The notes under the pieces are model-generated. The model did not search any database, was not told the DNA's origin, and worked only from the letters and a program-made list of their open reading frames with translations. A program made the position numbers and the translations under genes. Shown here in pieces: positions 34,870 to 44,097 of a DNA stretch of 64,000 nucleotides. Origin of the DNA: CAYVKM01 sp964452045 (GTDB lineage: Bacteria; Calditrichota; Calditrichia; RBG-13-44-9); NCBI GenBank assembly GCA_964452045.1, contig CAYVKM010000003.1, positions 36,334 to 100,333 on the forward strand, written 5' to 3'. The number at the start of each line of letters is the position of its first letter. The first letter of the stretch is position 1.

Positions 34870-35910
34870 TTAGTTACCGTTAAGAACCCGGTACGGGCAG
34901 CCCCAGGTAGCCGAATTGTATGGATACATTTCCGAGTCATCGTCATAGATGGTGCCATTGTCGATAACATCCACCACCGCATGGAAAGCCCGGTAGGCTG
35001 GCTCATGCACCGTCCACTGTCCCTGGTAAATATGATAACCGGTAGTAGGATCCACCCCCATGTACAGGAATTGTTTTCTGGCCCGATGTATCCGGCTGAG
35101 GCCAAAATGCAGCAGGAGGATTTCGGTTGCACCGGTACTGGGATTAATCACCGGATTTGGTGATGAATTACTAACCAGCGTTGTTATTGTAACTACTTCT
35201 CCCTGGGTGAAAGTCGGTAGATCATCCGATATGGAGAGCATGGTACCCAATGGGTCGGTGAAAACCAGAGATGTACCTCCACTGGATTCCACAGTGACCT
35301 GATGAATTTCAACCGTCGGATCCGGATGACTGATTCCATCACCCAGAGAAATAGCTGCCAGTCTCCAGCGGCGGCGGGGATGCCGGATAATCTCATCGTT
35401 GCTACGTCGAACAAAAATGGTATTGCGGCGTACCCGGTGAGTTAAAGGCTTGGTATAGATTTTAAACGAATCTGTTTCGGTAGAGAGAGTATCCAGTTTT
35501 TGAAAGATAAAGATTCGTCCCGCCAAGACACGCTCGATGCTCACTGCGATACTATCCTCCGAAATTCTGCGATAGACAATTTTTCGTGGAAATCGTTGAT
35601 TTATCTTGCGACCGAAACGAATCACATTATCAATGGGCGACAGAATTTTTGGTAAATTTATAGCGCCGCCAAAATTTGAAAATCCATTGTACATGTTGGC
35701 TTCCGAACCGTCGTCTATTCCCCAGTCAACCAGATAATCCTGAATATCCTCAAATTCGGGATCATTCTCATTCAACAGCGATTGTTCAACAAGTTCCTGA
35801 TCGGTTAAATTAGTGTAGTCTCCACTGGTCGGGGCAGAGTCCTTTTCACATCCTATGATCAGGAATAACCCCAGGGCGATGATTATCAGGTTAAACATTA
35901 TCTTTTTCAT
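34870..35910 (-). CDS. Lipoprotein of unknown function
   Basis: A 346-residue lipoprotein with signal MKKIMFNLIIIALGLFLIIGC and lipobox cysteine. I start at ATG 35910 because GGAGG lies ten bases upstream, which discards 15 basic residues of the longer frame. An acidic segment (about 25-60) is followed by a mixed beta domain with an Arg-rich strand (RRNTIFVRRSNDEIIRHPRR) and a C-terminal part rich in Tyr and Trp. I do not recognise the family. It lies 66 bases after the helical periplasmic protein. Confidence 0.7.
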   Translation of the reverse strand: MKKIMFNLIIIALGLFLIIGCEKDSAPTSGDYTNLTDQELVEQSLLNENDPEFEDIQDYLVDWGIDDGSEANMYNGFSNFGGAINLPKILSPIDNVIRFGRKINQRFPRKIVYRRISEDSIAVSIERVLAGRIFIFQKLDTLSTETDSFKIYTKPLTHRVRRNTIFVRRSNDEIIRHPRRRWRLAAISLGDGISHPDPTVEIHQVTVESSGGTSLVFTDPLGTMLSISDDLPTFTQGEVVTITTLVSNSSPNPVINPSTGATEILLLHFGLSRIHRARKQFLYMGVDPTTGYHIYQGQWTVHEPAYRAFHAVVDVIDNGTIYDDDSEMYPYNSATWGCPYRVLNGN

Positions 35911-35976
35911 TTCTTCTTTCCTCCTTGTTTTCTTGTGTGCACCGCGAAACTTCATCCCGGGCCCAGGGACAAAAGT

Positions 35977-37470
35977 TTACTGCGTTATTAAAATTATTGC
36001 CAATCGGATTAATTGGGCACAAAGCCCATTATTCTGTTCTGTGCAAACCTTCTGTGCGATCTGAAATAGTTCTTCTGCATTCTGATACTTGGCTTTTAAA
36101 AGTTCATTGGTCTGGACTTCAGCTGGCGGTTTGTTCAACATAACTTCTAGTCGCTGGAGTTCTTCGTTTATCTGTTCCTTTTTTTCTCCCTCACGCTTTT
36201 CCATGTTTTGCGCCTGATCAATTTTTAAAACCAGGTTGTTAAAAATCCGGATATTCTGTAGTGCCAGATTATAGTTTTTCTGCTCATAGGCTATATTTGC
36301 CGCATCCAGGTTTTTTCTGGCCAGAGACAATAATTCGGCCGAGCCTTTATAGTTCAGATTTTTGTTTTCCAGGGATTGTATCATCGATTCGGCAGTTTCT
36401 ATCTGGCTTAAGAGGCGAGTGTCTTCCTGTTCGGAAGTCCCGGAAGAGAGTAATCTTTGAATCCGATACATGAGCCGGTTTGCCAGACCCAGTCTGTTCC
36501 GGGCTGCTACATAATCTTTTGCTTCAAATTTCTGTTTTGCAGTTGAAATCAAAAACAACATCCGTTTAAAAATCCGATTCAAATCTCCCCGGTTTGCTTT
36601 CTGGACTTCGGGTTGAATTTCATTTATTTGGTTTTGCATGAGCTGCAGATCCGATTCCAGTCTTTTCTCCAGAGCAATTGGTTCGGTTTCAAGCAGATCA
36701 ATTATCCGGTAGAGTATGCGATTGACCAGTTGAACCTTTTGAAATGCACGACGGAGTTCATTTTCCCGATAGAACCGGTATGCGTTGGTTAATTCTTTTT
36801 CAGCCTGGGAGAAGAGATTTCCTGCTGTGGGATTTTCCGCAAATCCTTCCATTTCCCGAACCTGCAGCATCAAAGTACGGGTATCTTCAAAATATCGGTC
36901 CAAATTGTTTAATTCTCTTCCGTCATTTCCGGTTACTGCCCGAATGGCGTTCTCGGCAAAGAAGATGGCAAGGAAGTAATTTTTAATGGCCGCTTCGGGT
37001 CGGTCCGTTTCGGATAATTGAAAAGCACGCTGCCGGAAAAATTTGGCCCGGTTTAGAAAATTGTCGGCATCTGTATTTCTGGATTGGCCCACCAATTGTT
37101 CCGCTTCCTGAATTTTTTGATTCAATTTGTCTCTGAATTTCAGCCGGTATTGCGAGTTTAGTTTAAGTTCCCGGTAAATTTTAGTCAGTTCAGCATAAGC
37201 CAGTTTGATAAAGGCAGCCGACCGGATATATTGTTTCTGTTGAAAAGCCAGTCGTGCTTGCTGGTAGTAGTCTTCGGCTGATTGCACAAATTGATTAAGC
37301 TTGGGGTTCTGAAATAGTGAGGCAAGGTGGCGAGCCTCCTGAATCTTTTCTTCAATACGGTTTAATTGGCGCTCGAGCTCTTCAATCTTTTGGTTATCCT
37401 GGGCGAACAGTAGAGTTGGGAAAAAGAGCGTCAATAAAGTTATTATTATGATGGTAAAATTATTGTGCAT
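35977..37470 (-). CDS. Helical periplasmic repeat protein
   Basis: A 497-residue exported protein with signal MHNNFTIIIITLLTLFFPTL and mature part entirely helical. Repeats of about 45-100 residues carry the pattern FxxAKxxxxxAxxxxxxxxY (YYQQARLAFQQKQYIRSAAF, AKQKFEAKDYVAARNRLGLA, NLDAANIAYEQKNYNLALQN). It looks like a TPR-like scaffold with a coiled-coil start (residues 25-50). It probably organises envelope complexes. A weak sigma-54-like site lies just upstream. Confidence 0.65.
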   Translation of the reverse strand: MHNNFTIIIITLLTLFFPTLLFAQDNQKIEELERQLNRIEEKIQEARHLASLFQNPKLNQFVQSAEDYYQQARLAFQQKQYIRSAAFIKLAYAELTKIYRELKLNSQYRLKFRDKLNQKIQEAEQLVGQSRNTDADNFLNRAKFFRQRAFQLSETDRPEAAIKNYFLAIFFAENAIRAVTGNDGRELNNLDRYFEDTRTLMLQVREMEGFAENPTAGNLFSQAEKELTNAYRFYRENELRRAFQKVQLVNRILYRIIDLLETEPIALEKRLESDLQLMQNQINEIQPEVQKANRGDLNRIFKRMLFLISTAKQKFEAKDYVAARNRLGLANRLMYRIQRLLSSGTSEQEDTRLLSQIETAESMIQSLENKNLNYKGSAELLSLARKNLDAANIAYEQKNYNLALQNIRIFNNLVLKIDQAQNMEKREGEKKEQINEELQRLEVMLNKPPAEVQTNELLKAKYQNAEELFQIAQKVCTEQNNGLCAQLIRLAIILITQ

Positions 37471-37504
37471 TCAATTATCTCCCGATATTCTTTTAATATT
37501 AGCC

Positions 37505-37520
37505 TCAAAGTCTGTGCCAC
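37505..37520 (-). promoter_or_regulatory. Weak sigma-54-like promoter candidate
   Basis: TGGCAC-AGACT-TTGAG on the minus strand has the -24 element and correct spacing, but the -12 GC is GA. The predicted start is about 25 bases before ATG 37470. It may be chance. Confidence 0.25.
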
Positions 37521-37753
37521 GGTTTCCGCAATTACTTTAATTACTTGAATTATGATGACTTACGCCGATATTGGTTTTTGGATTTATCCTGGATAGCGTA
37601 CCAGATGGTTCAGTTAACCGCTCCGTTCGGTACAACTTAACTACTAACTGGTTGAATAATGCCAATAATCATAACTATACTTAGAGTACACTCCTTATCT
37701 GAAGCGTGTATTCTGCTGGAACCAAAAAAGGGTGAATCAGGACGACGTATTCT

Positions 37754-38782
37754 TCATTTGCTTTTGAGCTGAATACCAAGTATGCTCTGCCATCCCTGGG
37801 TGGAGAAACCGGAATATAGCAGATTTTCCTTCATATACCCGGTTTTCATATACAAACTCACATTTTGATTAATATCATAATCCAGCTTCAAATTGATTAC
37901 ACTTTCATTATCAACAGGAGAATAAAGTAAATTAAGATTTGTCTCATCTATAAAAGTGAATTTGTTGAAATAATAATCTATCAGAAAGAAAATGGCCCAC
38001 CTGTCTGAAAGTAACTTGCCGAAGAGCACTCTGACCTGATGCTCATACGAGGGCTGTTTGGTAATATCCGACTGGTGCAATAGAAATCGGTAGACAGCTG
38101 ACAGAACAGATTTGCTTCGAAAGTCAATTGAAATTTCCGGTCCGTAACGCCAGCCGGAATTTTTGGTCCTTAGGTTATTTGAAAAAATATAATCCTTTTC
38201 GCCAATATTGAATTTTTCGAGATACCAACCTATTCCGGTATTCCATAATTTAAATTGAGGAAAGAGTAATTTTATCTGACTGGCGAGGGCATCCAAGCTT
38301 TGGTCAAAACTGTTCGAAACATCGCGATATGCATAGTTTAGGTTAAAAATGATATTGGTTCGGTCACGAATCGCCCAAATTAAGAAACCATTCAGATTCA
38401 TCAAATCGAACATGAATTTTTCATGGTCAGTGAAATAGTAGAAACGACGGGCATCCAATGACACACCCCAGTTACCCTGTGACATTTTACTGGCATATTG
38501 ACCAGAGAAAAAGAATTTTAAATTGGAGAAAACATTACTGGAGCTATAGAACTCAGGTTTGATTCGTAATTGAAAATCCCAGCGTGAAGCATTCATTTTT
38601 TTTGCATAATCAATCGATCCTTCCAGTCTAAGCAGACCGGAATGGAATTTGTTATTGGCTATATCCCGGAACTGATAAGCACCTGTCTCGCCGGAGAGAC
38701 GCCACAATGTTCTACCAGGCTGTCCGTAAACGGCTAATAATGGAAATGTTGTGATCAGTAGCAGGAAAACTTTTTTCAGCAT
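37754..38782 (-). CDS. Outer-membrane beta-barrel protein
   Basis: A 342-residue exported protein with signal MLKKVFLLLITTFPLLAVYG and about 14-16 amphipathic strands, such as WDFQLRIKPEFYSSS, WRYGPEISIDFRSKSVLSAV and ESVINLKLDYDINQNVSLYM. No family is recognised. It is the last gene after kinase, regulator and coiled-coil protein, which suggests it is part of the system they control or sense. Confidence 0.65.
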   Translation of the reverse strand: MLKKVFLLLITTFPLLAVYGQPGRTLWRLSGETGAYQFRDIANNKFHSGLLRLEGSIDYAKKMNASRWDFQLRIKPEFYSSSNVFSNLKFFFSGQYASKMSQGNWGVSLDARRFYYFTDHEKFMFDLMNLNGFLIWAIRDRTNIIFNLNYAYRDVSNSFDQSLDALASQIKLLFPQFKLWNTGIGWYLEKFNIGEKDYIFSNNLRTKNSGWRYGPEISIDFRSKSVLSAVYRFLLHQSDITKQPSYEHQVRVLFGKLLSDRWAIFFLIDYYFNKFTFIDETNLNLLYSPVDNESVINLKLDYDINQNVSLYMKTGYMKENLLYSGFSTQGWQSILGIQLKSK

Positions 38783-38876
38783 CCCAATAATATACGAATT
38801 AATTTTATGTCAGGCTGAACAAATGGCAGGCCAAGGCCAGGAGGTAAATCATCTCCGCCTCTCCTTTAGATTGTGA

Positions 38877-39860
38877 TTACCATTGTGGCTCTAATTTTTT
38901 ATCGATGGTTGTCTGATAGCCCTGTAATATTTTATCTATCTGCTTTAGTAAGTCCGCATATTCTTGGGCTGTCATCATTATGTCGGTCGAGGTGATGGAT
39001 TCTTTCCCGGAATATTTCATCACCTCCGGATCCTGCAGCGAGAGATTATTAATAAAGTAAAGTAAAGATTGTGCCTGCGATTTTAAGGAAAGCTCGAAAA
39101 GTTGAGCATCCCTGCCGGCATAAGAATTGGGATCATTGAATACAGCGGTGGAGGATTTATCCAGGTTAATCTGGGCCAGGGAACCAAATGTTCGGTTATC
39201 ATCAACTTCTTCCAGAAAACGGTTGGTCTTCTCCCGCAAGCGAATGTAATCTTTCACCTCGGTCAGAGATTGATTTACCCTTTGCCGGTATTCGTCTATT
39301 TCACTTTTTGCATTAATCAAGTATTCCGATTTTATCTTATACTCCAGAGTGTCTTTACTCTCTGCCAGGTTTATTTCCTTCATTTTTTTTGGATCGAATG
39401 ATAGATTCTTAAATCCGGGAGAGATCAGAAAACGTTTTTCGCTGAATACCAGTATTTTTCCTTCCAGCTCTGATTTTCCTGCTTTACCGTTTGCTGAATT
39501 TTGCAGCCTGCGCAAGGAATCTATGGAAGCAACATATTTTTGATCCAGTATATTTGCCAAATCGGAAAGTTCTTTGTTCAGTCGGGTGGCTTCCCTCTCA
39601 TTTCTTTCAATTGCCTGCGAGAGGTATTGCGCCTTTTGCATCCAATCAGCTAAATTTTTTGTATTGTTTTCTCCTTTTGATTTTGCCGAATTTATCTTTC
39701 GTGAGAATTCGGTCTTCTGGTTCTGCAGCGAGTCCAGCTTCTGATTGATTTTCTGTAATTGCTGAGATTTATTGATATATTGAGACTCCAGTTCAGTGAT
39801 ATCCTGCGCCTGAACAGCAATGGCCAGAAACAAAAAAATTGTCAAATAAATTTTTATCAT
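38877..39860 (-). CDS. Exported coiled-coil protein
   Basis: A 327-residue protein with signal MIKIYLTIFLFLAIAVQAQ and a long coiled coil (about 22-115: SQQLQKINQKLDSLQNQKTE). A second helical half (about 180-327) follows. It overlaps the response regulator stop by four bases (ATGA), so the two are translationally coupled. It may relay an envelope signal or be a target of the pair; no known family. Confidence 0.65.
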   Translation of the reverse strand: MIKIYLTIFLFLAIAVQAQDITELESQYINKSQQLQKINQKLDSLQNQKTEFSRKINSAKSKGENNTKNLADWMQKAQYLSQAIERNEREATRLNKELSDLANILDQKYVASIDSLRRLQNSANGKAGKSELEGKILVFSEKRFLISPGFKNLSFDPKKMKEINLAESKDTLEYKIKSEYLINAKSEIDEYRQRVNQSLTEVKDYIRLREKTNRFLEEVDDNRTFGSLAQINLDKSSTAVFNDPNSYAGRDAQLFELSLKSQAQSLLYFINNLSLQDPEVMKYSGKESITSTDIMMTAQEYADLLKQIDKILQGYQTTIDKKLEPQW

Positions 39861-41233
39861 TTTAGTAACCCAAATTTTTCCATTTTATAATAAAGCGTAC
39901 TGGTCTTCAGGCCTAATCTTTTTGCGGCTTTATTTTTAATACCTCCGCTATCCTTCAATGCTTGTTGAATTAGATTTTTTTCGAACTGATAAAGGGCATC
40001 TTCCAGGGGCAAATTTTCCAATGTGGCAAAATGAGTAACTGTCTTCCCGACATGCCGCCCAATCAACTCCGCACTGATGACCGGCTGGGGGGAGATGACC
40101 ACCAATCGCTCGATCAGATTTTCAAGTTCCCTGATATTTCCCGGCCAGGGATATTGTTTTAACAGCTCAATTCCGGCAGGATCGATTTGAAAATTTACTT
40201 TTCTGCTTTCCCTTTCGAATTTTTTCAGAAAATGATTGGCCAGTAAAGGGATATCTTCCTTTCTTTCTCTTAAGGATGGCAATTTAACCGGGATCACGCT
40301 GAGCCGGTAATAAAGGTCCTCCCGGAATTTACCCACCTCCATCAGTTGTTCCAGATTTTGGTTGGTGGCAGAGATAATTCTCACATCAACCCGCAATGTT
40401 TCTTCTCCCCCAACCCTTTCAAATTCTTTTTCCTGCAATACGCGCAATAATTTTATTTGCATGGCCGGAGAGATGTCCCCGATTTCGTCCAGAAAAAGTG
40501 TTCCTTCATGGGCAAGTTCAAAACGTCCCTTCTTTTGTTTGATGGCCCCGGTAAAGGCTCCTTTTTCGTGACCAAAAAGCTCACTTTCCAGCAAATTTTC
40601 ATTGAGGGCACCGCAATTTACCCGGATAAATGGCTTATCTTTCCGGGGACTCCTGGTATGAATCGCCCTGGCCACCAGTTCTTTGCCGGTGCCGCTTTCC
40701 CCCTTTATCAGGATCGAGGTCTCCTCCTTCGCCACTTTTTCTATAACCGCAAAGACTTCCTGCATTGGTTTGGAATGACCGATCAGTTCCCGGAAATGCA
40801 TACCCAAATCCTGCTGCAACAATAGATTCTGTTCCTCGAGGGTTTCAATCTTCTTATTCTGTTTTATTCTCTCAACCAGATTCTTTACCCGCAGTCTTAA
40901 TTCTTCCGGTGAAAATGGTTTTGTTAAAAAATCCGCTGCGCCATTTTGCATTGCTTGCACAGCTACTTCAACTGAGCCATAAGCGGAGATCATTAATACC
41001 TGGGTATTCGGGGCCATATTTTTGATATGATTTAGCAGCTCCAGACCATCCATCGGTTCCATCTTTAAGTCCGCAATAACAATAGGTGCCGGTTTTTGGC
41101 GGAATTTTTCCAGGGCTGCCGGGGCATTATCAAAATCGATTACCTGATATTTTTCCCGGCGCAGGCTTTCCATGATACCCAGACGCATGGTTTCATTATC
41201 CTCAACTACATAAATGGTATTGTTCTCCGTCAT
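39857..41233 (-). CDS. Sigma-54-dependent response regulator, NtrC family
   Basis: A 458-residue transcription activator. The receiver domain (1-120) has phospho-acceptor Asp55 and Lys105 (FLTKPFSPEEL). The AAA+ domain has Walker A GESGTGKE (178-185), the sigma-54 contact loop GAFTGA (225-230) and Walker B GTLFLDEIGDI. The Fis-type helix-turn-helix (about 415-458: NKAAKRLGLKTSTLYYKMEK) binds DNA. It should activate RpoN promoters when phosphorylated. The histidine kinase gene ends 16 bases upstream. It shows that this organism uses sigma-54. Confidence 0.95.
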   Translation of the reverse strand: MTENNTIYVVEDNETMRLGIMESLRREKYQVIDFDNAPAALEKFRQKPAPIVIADLKMEPMDGLELLNHIKNMAPNTQVLMISAYGSVEVAVQAMQNGAADFLTKPFSPEELRLRVKNLVERIKQNKKIETLEEQNLLLQQDLGMHFRELIGHSKPMQEVFAVIEKVAKEETSILIKGESGTGKELVARAIHTRSPRKDKPFIRVNCGALNENLLESELFGHEKGAFTGAIKQKKGRFELAHEGTLFLDEIGDISPAMQIKLLRVLQEKEFERVGGEETLRVDVRIISATNQNLEQLMEVGKFREDLYYRLSVIPVKLPSLRERKEDIPLLANHFLKKFERESRKVNFQIDPAGIELLKQYPWPGNIRELENLIERLVVISPQPVISAELIGRHVGKTVTHFATLENLPLEDALYQFEKNLIQQALKDSGGIKNKAAKRLGLKTSTLYYKMEKFGLLK

Positions 41234-41249
41234 ATCAGTAAAACCTTTT

Positions 41250-42674
41250 TCAAACTAAAGATGAATTTTGTTTTTCTATACTAAATGTGCATCCCTTACC
41301 AGGATTGTTATGCACCCTAATTTCTGCATTATTTTCCCTACAGAGCTTTCGGCAGACTGCCAGTCCCAAACCGGTACCGCCAGAAGAAGAGGTAAAGAAC
41401 GGTTCAAATATCCTGGTCAGGTTTTCTTCGGGAATACCCCGGCCATCATCGGTTACGGACAAAAGCCATTTATCAGACTCCTGTGAAAAATGGATGGATA
41501 AGTTACCTCCCACTGCACAGGCCTCGATGCTGTTGGAGAGGAGATTTGTCAGAATCTGTTTGAGATGATTAGGATCGAACCTGATGGTTGGGTTGGAATC
41601 TGGCAGCTGAAGATTGATCTGCTTCTCCAGAAGCTGTTTTTTGAGAGCACGTTGGGCTTCTTCTATTACCTTATTGATCTCGATTAACTCCGGTTTAGCC
41701 TTCATCGGGCGGCTGAAATTTAGGTAAGCATTTATCTGCGATTTAAGGGTAGCTATTTCCTGTTGAATTTTGATGGCATAGTTGGCGTCCAGTTTATTTT
41801 CCTGCAAATCCTCCCGTACCAATCCGACCAGCAATTCGATACCGCCCAGCGGATTTTTTATTTCATGGGCAATTTGTGCCAGCATTTCTTCTCTTTCCTT
41901 ATGAAACCGTTGTAGATCCTGACGCATATGATCTAGGGCATTTACTAGAATGCCGATCTCTCCCACACCGTTTTCCGGGACAGGGGTATCGAAAGCCCCA
42001 CTGCCCAGCGCCTGACTGAATTTCACCAATTTATTAATCGGGCTGCTCAGCGTGTGGGCTAATAAAATACCGGCAAACAGGGTTAGTAGGATGGCAAAAA
42101 TACCAATTCCGATAAACATCTTCGATAATTGATCGATTCTTGCCAGTCGGTCGGCGCTTTCCTGAATTCCCAGAAAATAATTGTCATCTATCCGGTGATA
42201 TCCCCATAAATACCATTGGCCATCTTTACCCTTAAACGGCTGGGAAGTGATGGATTCGCCAGGGAGAAGCTGATTTACTTCCCGGTTGTTGATCAATAAA
42301 GCGGCCTGGAGGTTGATATTCTCACCACTCGAACTTGTCCCAATGATCAGATGAAGATCTTTATCAAAGATGAAGGCCTGGATAAATTCCATTTGATTTT
42401 TTTGATTGATAAGCAAGTCCTCATAATAATTTTTTGAAATCGAATTTTCCTGCTGTGTATTCAGGTAATCCAGATAGCGGAAATCCAGATTTGCTGAGAT
42501 TACCCGGGTAAATAGTTCTATCTGATGTTCCAGTTGCTGCAGATAAATAGTTCTTACCGTGTAATAGCTGATCACAGTAAAAACAGAGATAAGTAACAGT
42601 GTGAGCAATGAAAAAGTGATAATAATCCTGCTTTGAAATGAGAGTGACTTCAGAGTGCTTAATTTTAAATTCAT
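41250..42674 (-). CDS. Membrane sensor histidine kinase
   Basis: A 474-residue kinase with a first membrane helix (about 17-40), an extracytoplasmic sensor of about 145 residues, a second helix (about 187-206), a HAMP linker (207-258), and a HisKA domain with phospho-acceptor His270 in AHEIKNPLGG. The ATPase domain has the N box LLSNSIEA, DDGRGIPEEN and SSGGTGLGLAVCRK. It probably phosphorylates the adjacent NtrC-type regulator. The ligand is unknown. Its upstream region is interrupted by an IS1595-type element 124 bases before the start. Confidence 0.93.
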   Translation of the reverse strand: MNLKLSTLKSLSFQSRIIITFSLLTLLLISVFTVISYYTVRTIYLQQLEHQIELFTRVISANLDFRYLDYLNTQQENSISKNYYEDLLINQKNQMEFIQAFIFDKDLHLIIGTSSSGENINLQAALLINNREVNQLLPGESITSQPFKGKDGQWYLWGYHRIDDNYFLGIQESADRLARIDQLSKMFIGIGIFAILLTLFAGILLAHTLSSPINKLVKFSQALGSGAFDTPVPENGVGEIGILVNALDHMRQDLQRFHKEREEMLAQIAHEIKNPLGGIELLVGLVREDLQENKLDANYAIKIQQEIATLKSQINAYLNFSRPMKAKPELIEINKVIEEAQRALKKQLLEKQINLQLPDSNPTIRFDPNHLKQILTNLLSNSIEACAVGGNLSIHFSQESDKWLLSVTDDGRGIPEENLTRIFEPFFTSSSGGTGLGLAVCRKLCRENNAEIRVHNNPGKGCTFSIEKQNSSLV

Positions 42675-42798
42675 GATTTTTGGTCGTTAAAACTTTCATA
42701 AAATACGCTGATTTTTTGGTTGTGATCAAGTGATTAATACAAGTTCTGTTTTATTACGATGCTTGATAACCTGCAAAATTTCGTTTGTAAAAAATCTT

Positions 42799-43534
42799 GG
42801 GTCATGACTAGAACAGCGGTTTTAATTTAAATATTTTAAGCATCAATTTATACATATTTTCATTTCTATGGTTAAATCTAAATTCGGTTTCTTTTAAATG
42901 GAGATAAAATATAGCTGGGTTCATTCCCCTAAATTTCATTAAGCGTGTTTTTGCATAAGCCCAGAAGCTTTCTATACCGTTAATATGAGATTGTGAATTA
43001 CTGAATTCATTTTCCAGATGGTTGACTCTAAAATGCTTTTTATAACCCAGATCAACCAGACCATGATAGCCACGCCAGCCATCGGAATGAATCACACTAT
43101 TCAGGTTCACACGACCTCTGATAACTGCTTGTAATGTCTTACGTTTACAGTCTGGTACAATCTCGGTATAGACTTTACCATTTCGCTTGAATATGCCAAA
43201 GACGACGGTTTTACCTCTGGCGCCACGGCCACGTTGACCTTTGATCCGCCGAGCACCAAAGTAGGATTCATCTATCTCGACTTCTCCATGGAAGGGAGAC
43301 TGTTCTTCACATATTTGGGCTAGATGCATACGTATTTCTTTTAAATAACGATTAACTGTGTTTCGGTTTAATCCGGATAATTGACCAATTTGTTTTGCAT
43401 TAAGGTCGACGGAAAACAGATGCAGGATTTGTCGAATTTTAGCTTCAGAAATTTTCGCGCGTTTTGCGTACTTGTTAATTATTGTCATGACTGAATTTAA
43501 TACAATTTTTCTCAGCCTGTTCTAGTCATGACCC
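42799..43534 (-). mobile_element. IS1595-family insertion sequence with intact ends
   Basis: A 736-bp element bounded by 18-bp perfect inverted repeats (GGGTCATGACTAGAACAG at both ends) and flanked by an 8-bp direct repeat, AAAATCTT, at 42791-42798 and 43535-43542. Removing the element and one repeat copy restores a plain intergenic sequence. The single transposase gene is complete. Size, ends and 8-bp duplication fit the IS1595 family, near the small IS1016-like group. Confidence 0.93.
42808..43488 (-). CDS. IS1595-family transposase
   Basis: A 226-residue DDE transposase of the ISXO2-like type. The candidate catalytic acids are Asp73 (EIDESYFGAR), Asp136 (IHSDGWRGY) and Glu173 (NGIESFWAYAK). 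An N-terminal helix-turn-helix (about 15-55, AKQIGQLSGLNRNTVNRYLK) is present. It lacks the zinc ribbon found in longer members, as is usual for short IS1016-like forms. The reading frame is intact, so it may be active. Confidence 0.93.
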   Translation of the reverse strand: MTIINKYAKRAKISEAKIRQILHLFSVDLNAKQIGQLSGLNRNTVNRYLKEIRMHLAQICEEQSPFHGEVEIDESYFGARRIKGQRGRGARGKTVVFGIFKRNGKVYTEIVPDCKRKTLQAVIRGRVNLNSVIHSDGWRGYHGLVDLGYKKHFRVNHLENEFSNSQSHINGIESFWAYAKTRLMKFRGMNPAIFYLHLKETEFRFNHRNENMYKLMLKIFKLKPLF

Positions 43535-43658
43535 AAAATCTTTATTACTCACCCTCAGAATTATTTCCCTGCAAATGTTAATTCTGACCGATCCTAATGT
43601 CTTTTGCTGACTATGCATTTCTTATCTATAATTTTTGACCAGAAATTTCTCGATTTTA

Positions 43659-44018
43659 TTACAAGCAAGCTAGGCAACCCACCAATTTTACTTCTTCTGT
43701 CTCGTTTGCTGAAACATTGACTGGTTCATGATAATGTATATTTCCAGGACCAATACAACACACATCAGCGTCGACATAATAATCTCCCGGCTCGACCTTA
43801 ATACTGCATTTTCCATTCGCATCAGTTTTTAAGACAATATTTCCAGGTAGGATGGTGATGGCGACGTCCGGTATAGGTGTTTCTTCCGGGTCATTGTCAA
43901 TGACTGATATTGATATACTTCCGGTACTTGATTCCGTCGTTTTGCCACTACAGGATATCTGATAGGACAAAAAGGAAATTATTAAGAGTGTAAAAATAAT
44001 TTTTATGAATGGATACAT
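43659..44018 (-). CDS. Lipoprotein with carboxypeptidase-regulatory-like domain
   Basis: A 119-residue protein with signal and lipobox (FLSYQISC) and a single beta-sandwich domain with the pattern PDVAITILPGNIVLKTDANG, CSIKVEPGDYYV. That is the CarboxypepD_reg/transthyretin-like fold. The C terminus is cysteine-rich (VCCIG, GCLACL). The ATG at 44018 is preferred over an upstream TTG because it starts nearer the signal core. It is the last gene of the serpin-barrel group. Confidence 0.6.
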   Translation of the reverse strand: MYPFIKIIFTLLIISFLSYQISCSGKTTESSTGSISISVIDNDPEETPIPDVAITILPGNIVLKTDANGKCSIKVEPGDYYVDADVCCIGPGNIHYHEPVNVSANETEEVKLVGCLACL

Positions 44019-44097
44019 TTTTTCGGTGCCTTTCAAGTTAATTCTTTTGCCATTTTACTATAATGATGACCTTCCATTAAAATTTAATGAAAAAACT

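Noticed and set aside
34779..35132. Upstream extension of the 33180-34778 barrel gene
   Set aside because: It overlaps the lipoprotein gene and a strong terminator in a different frame, and has no signal-like start.
38783..38876. Sigma-54-like TGGCCT...TGCC before the 37754 barrel
   Set aside because: Spacing and both elements deviate from the -24/-12 consensus.
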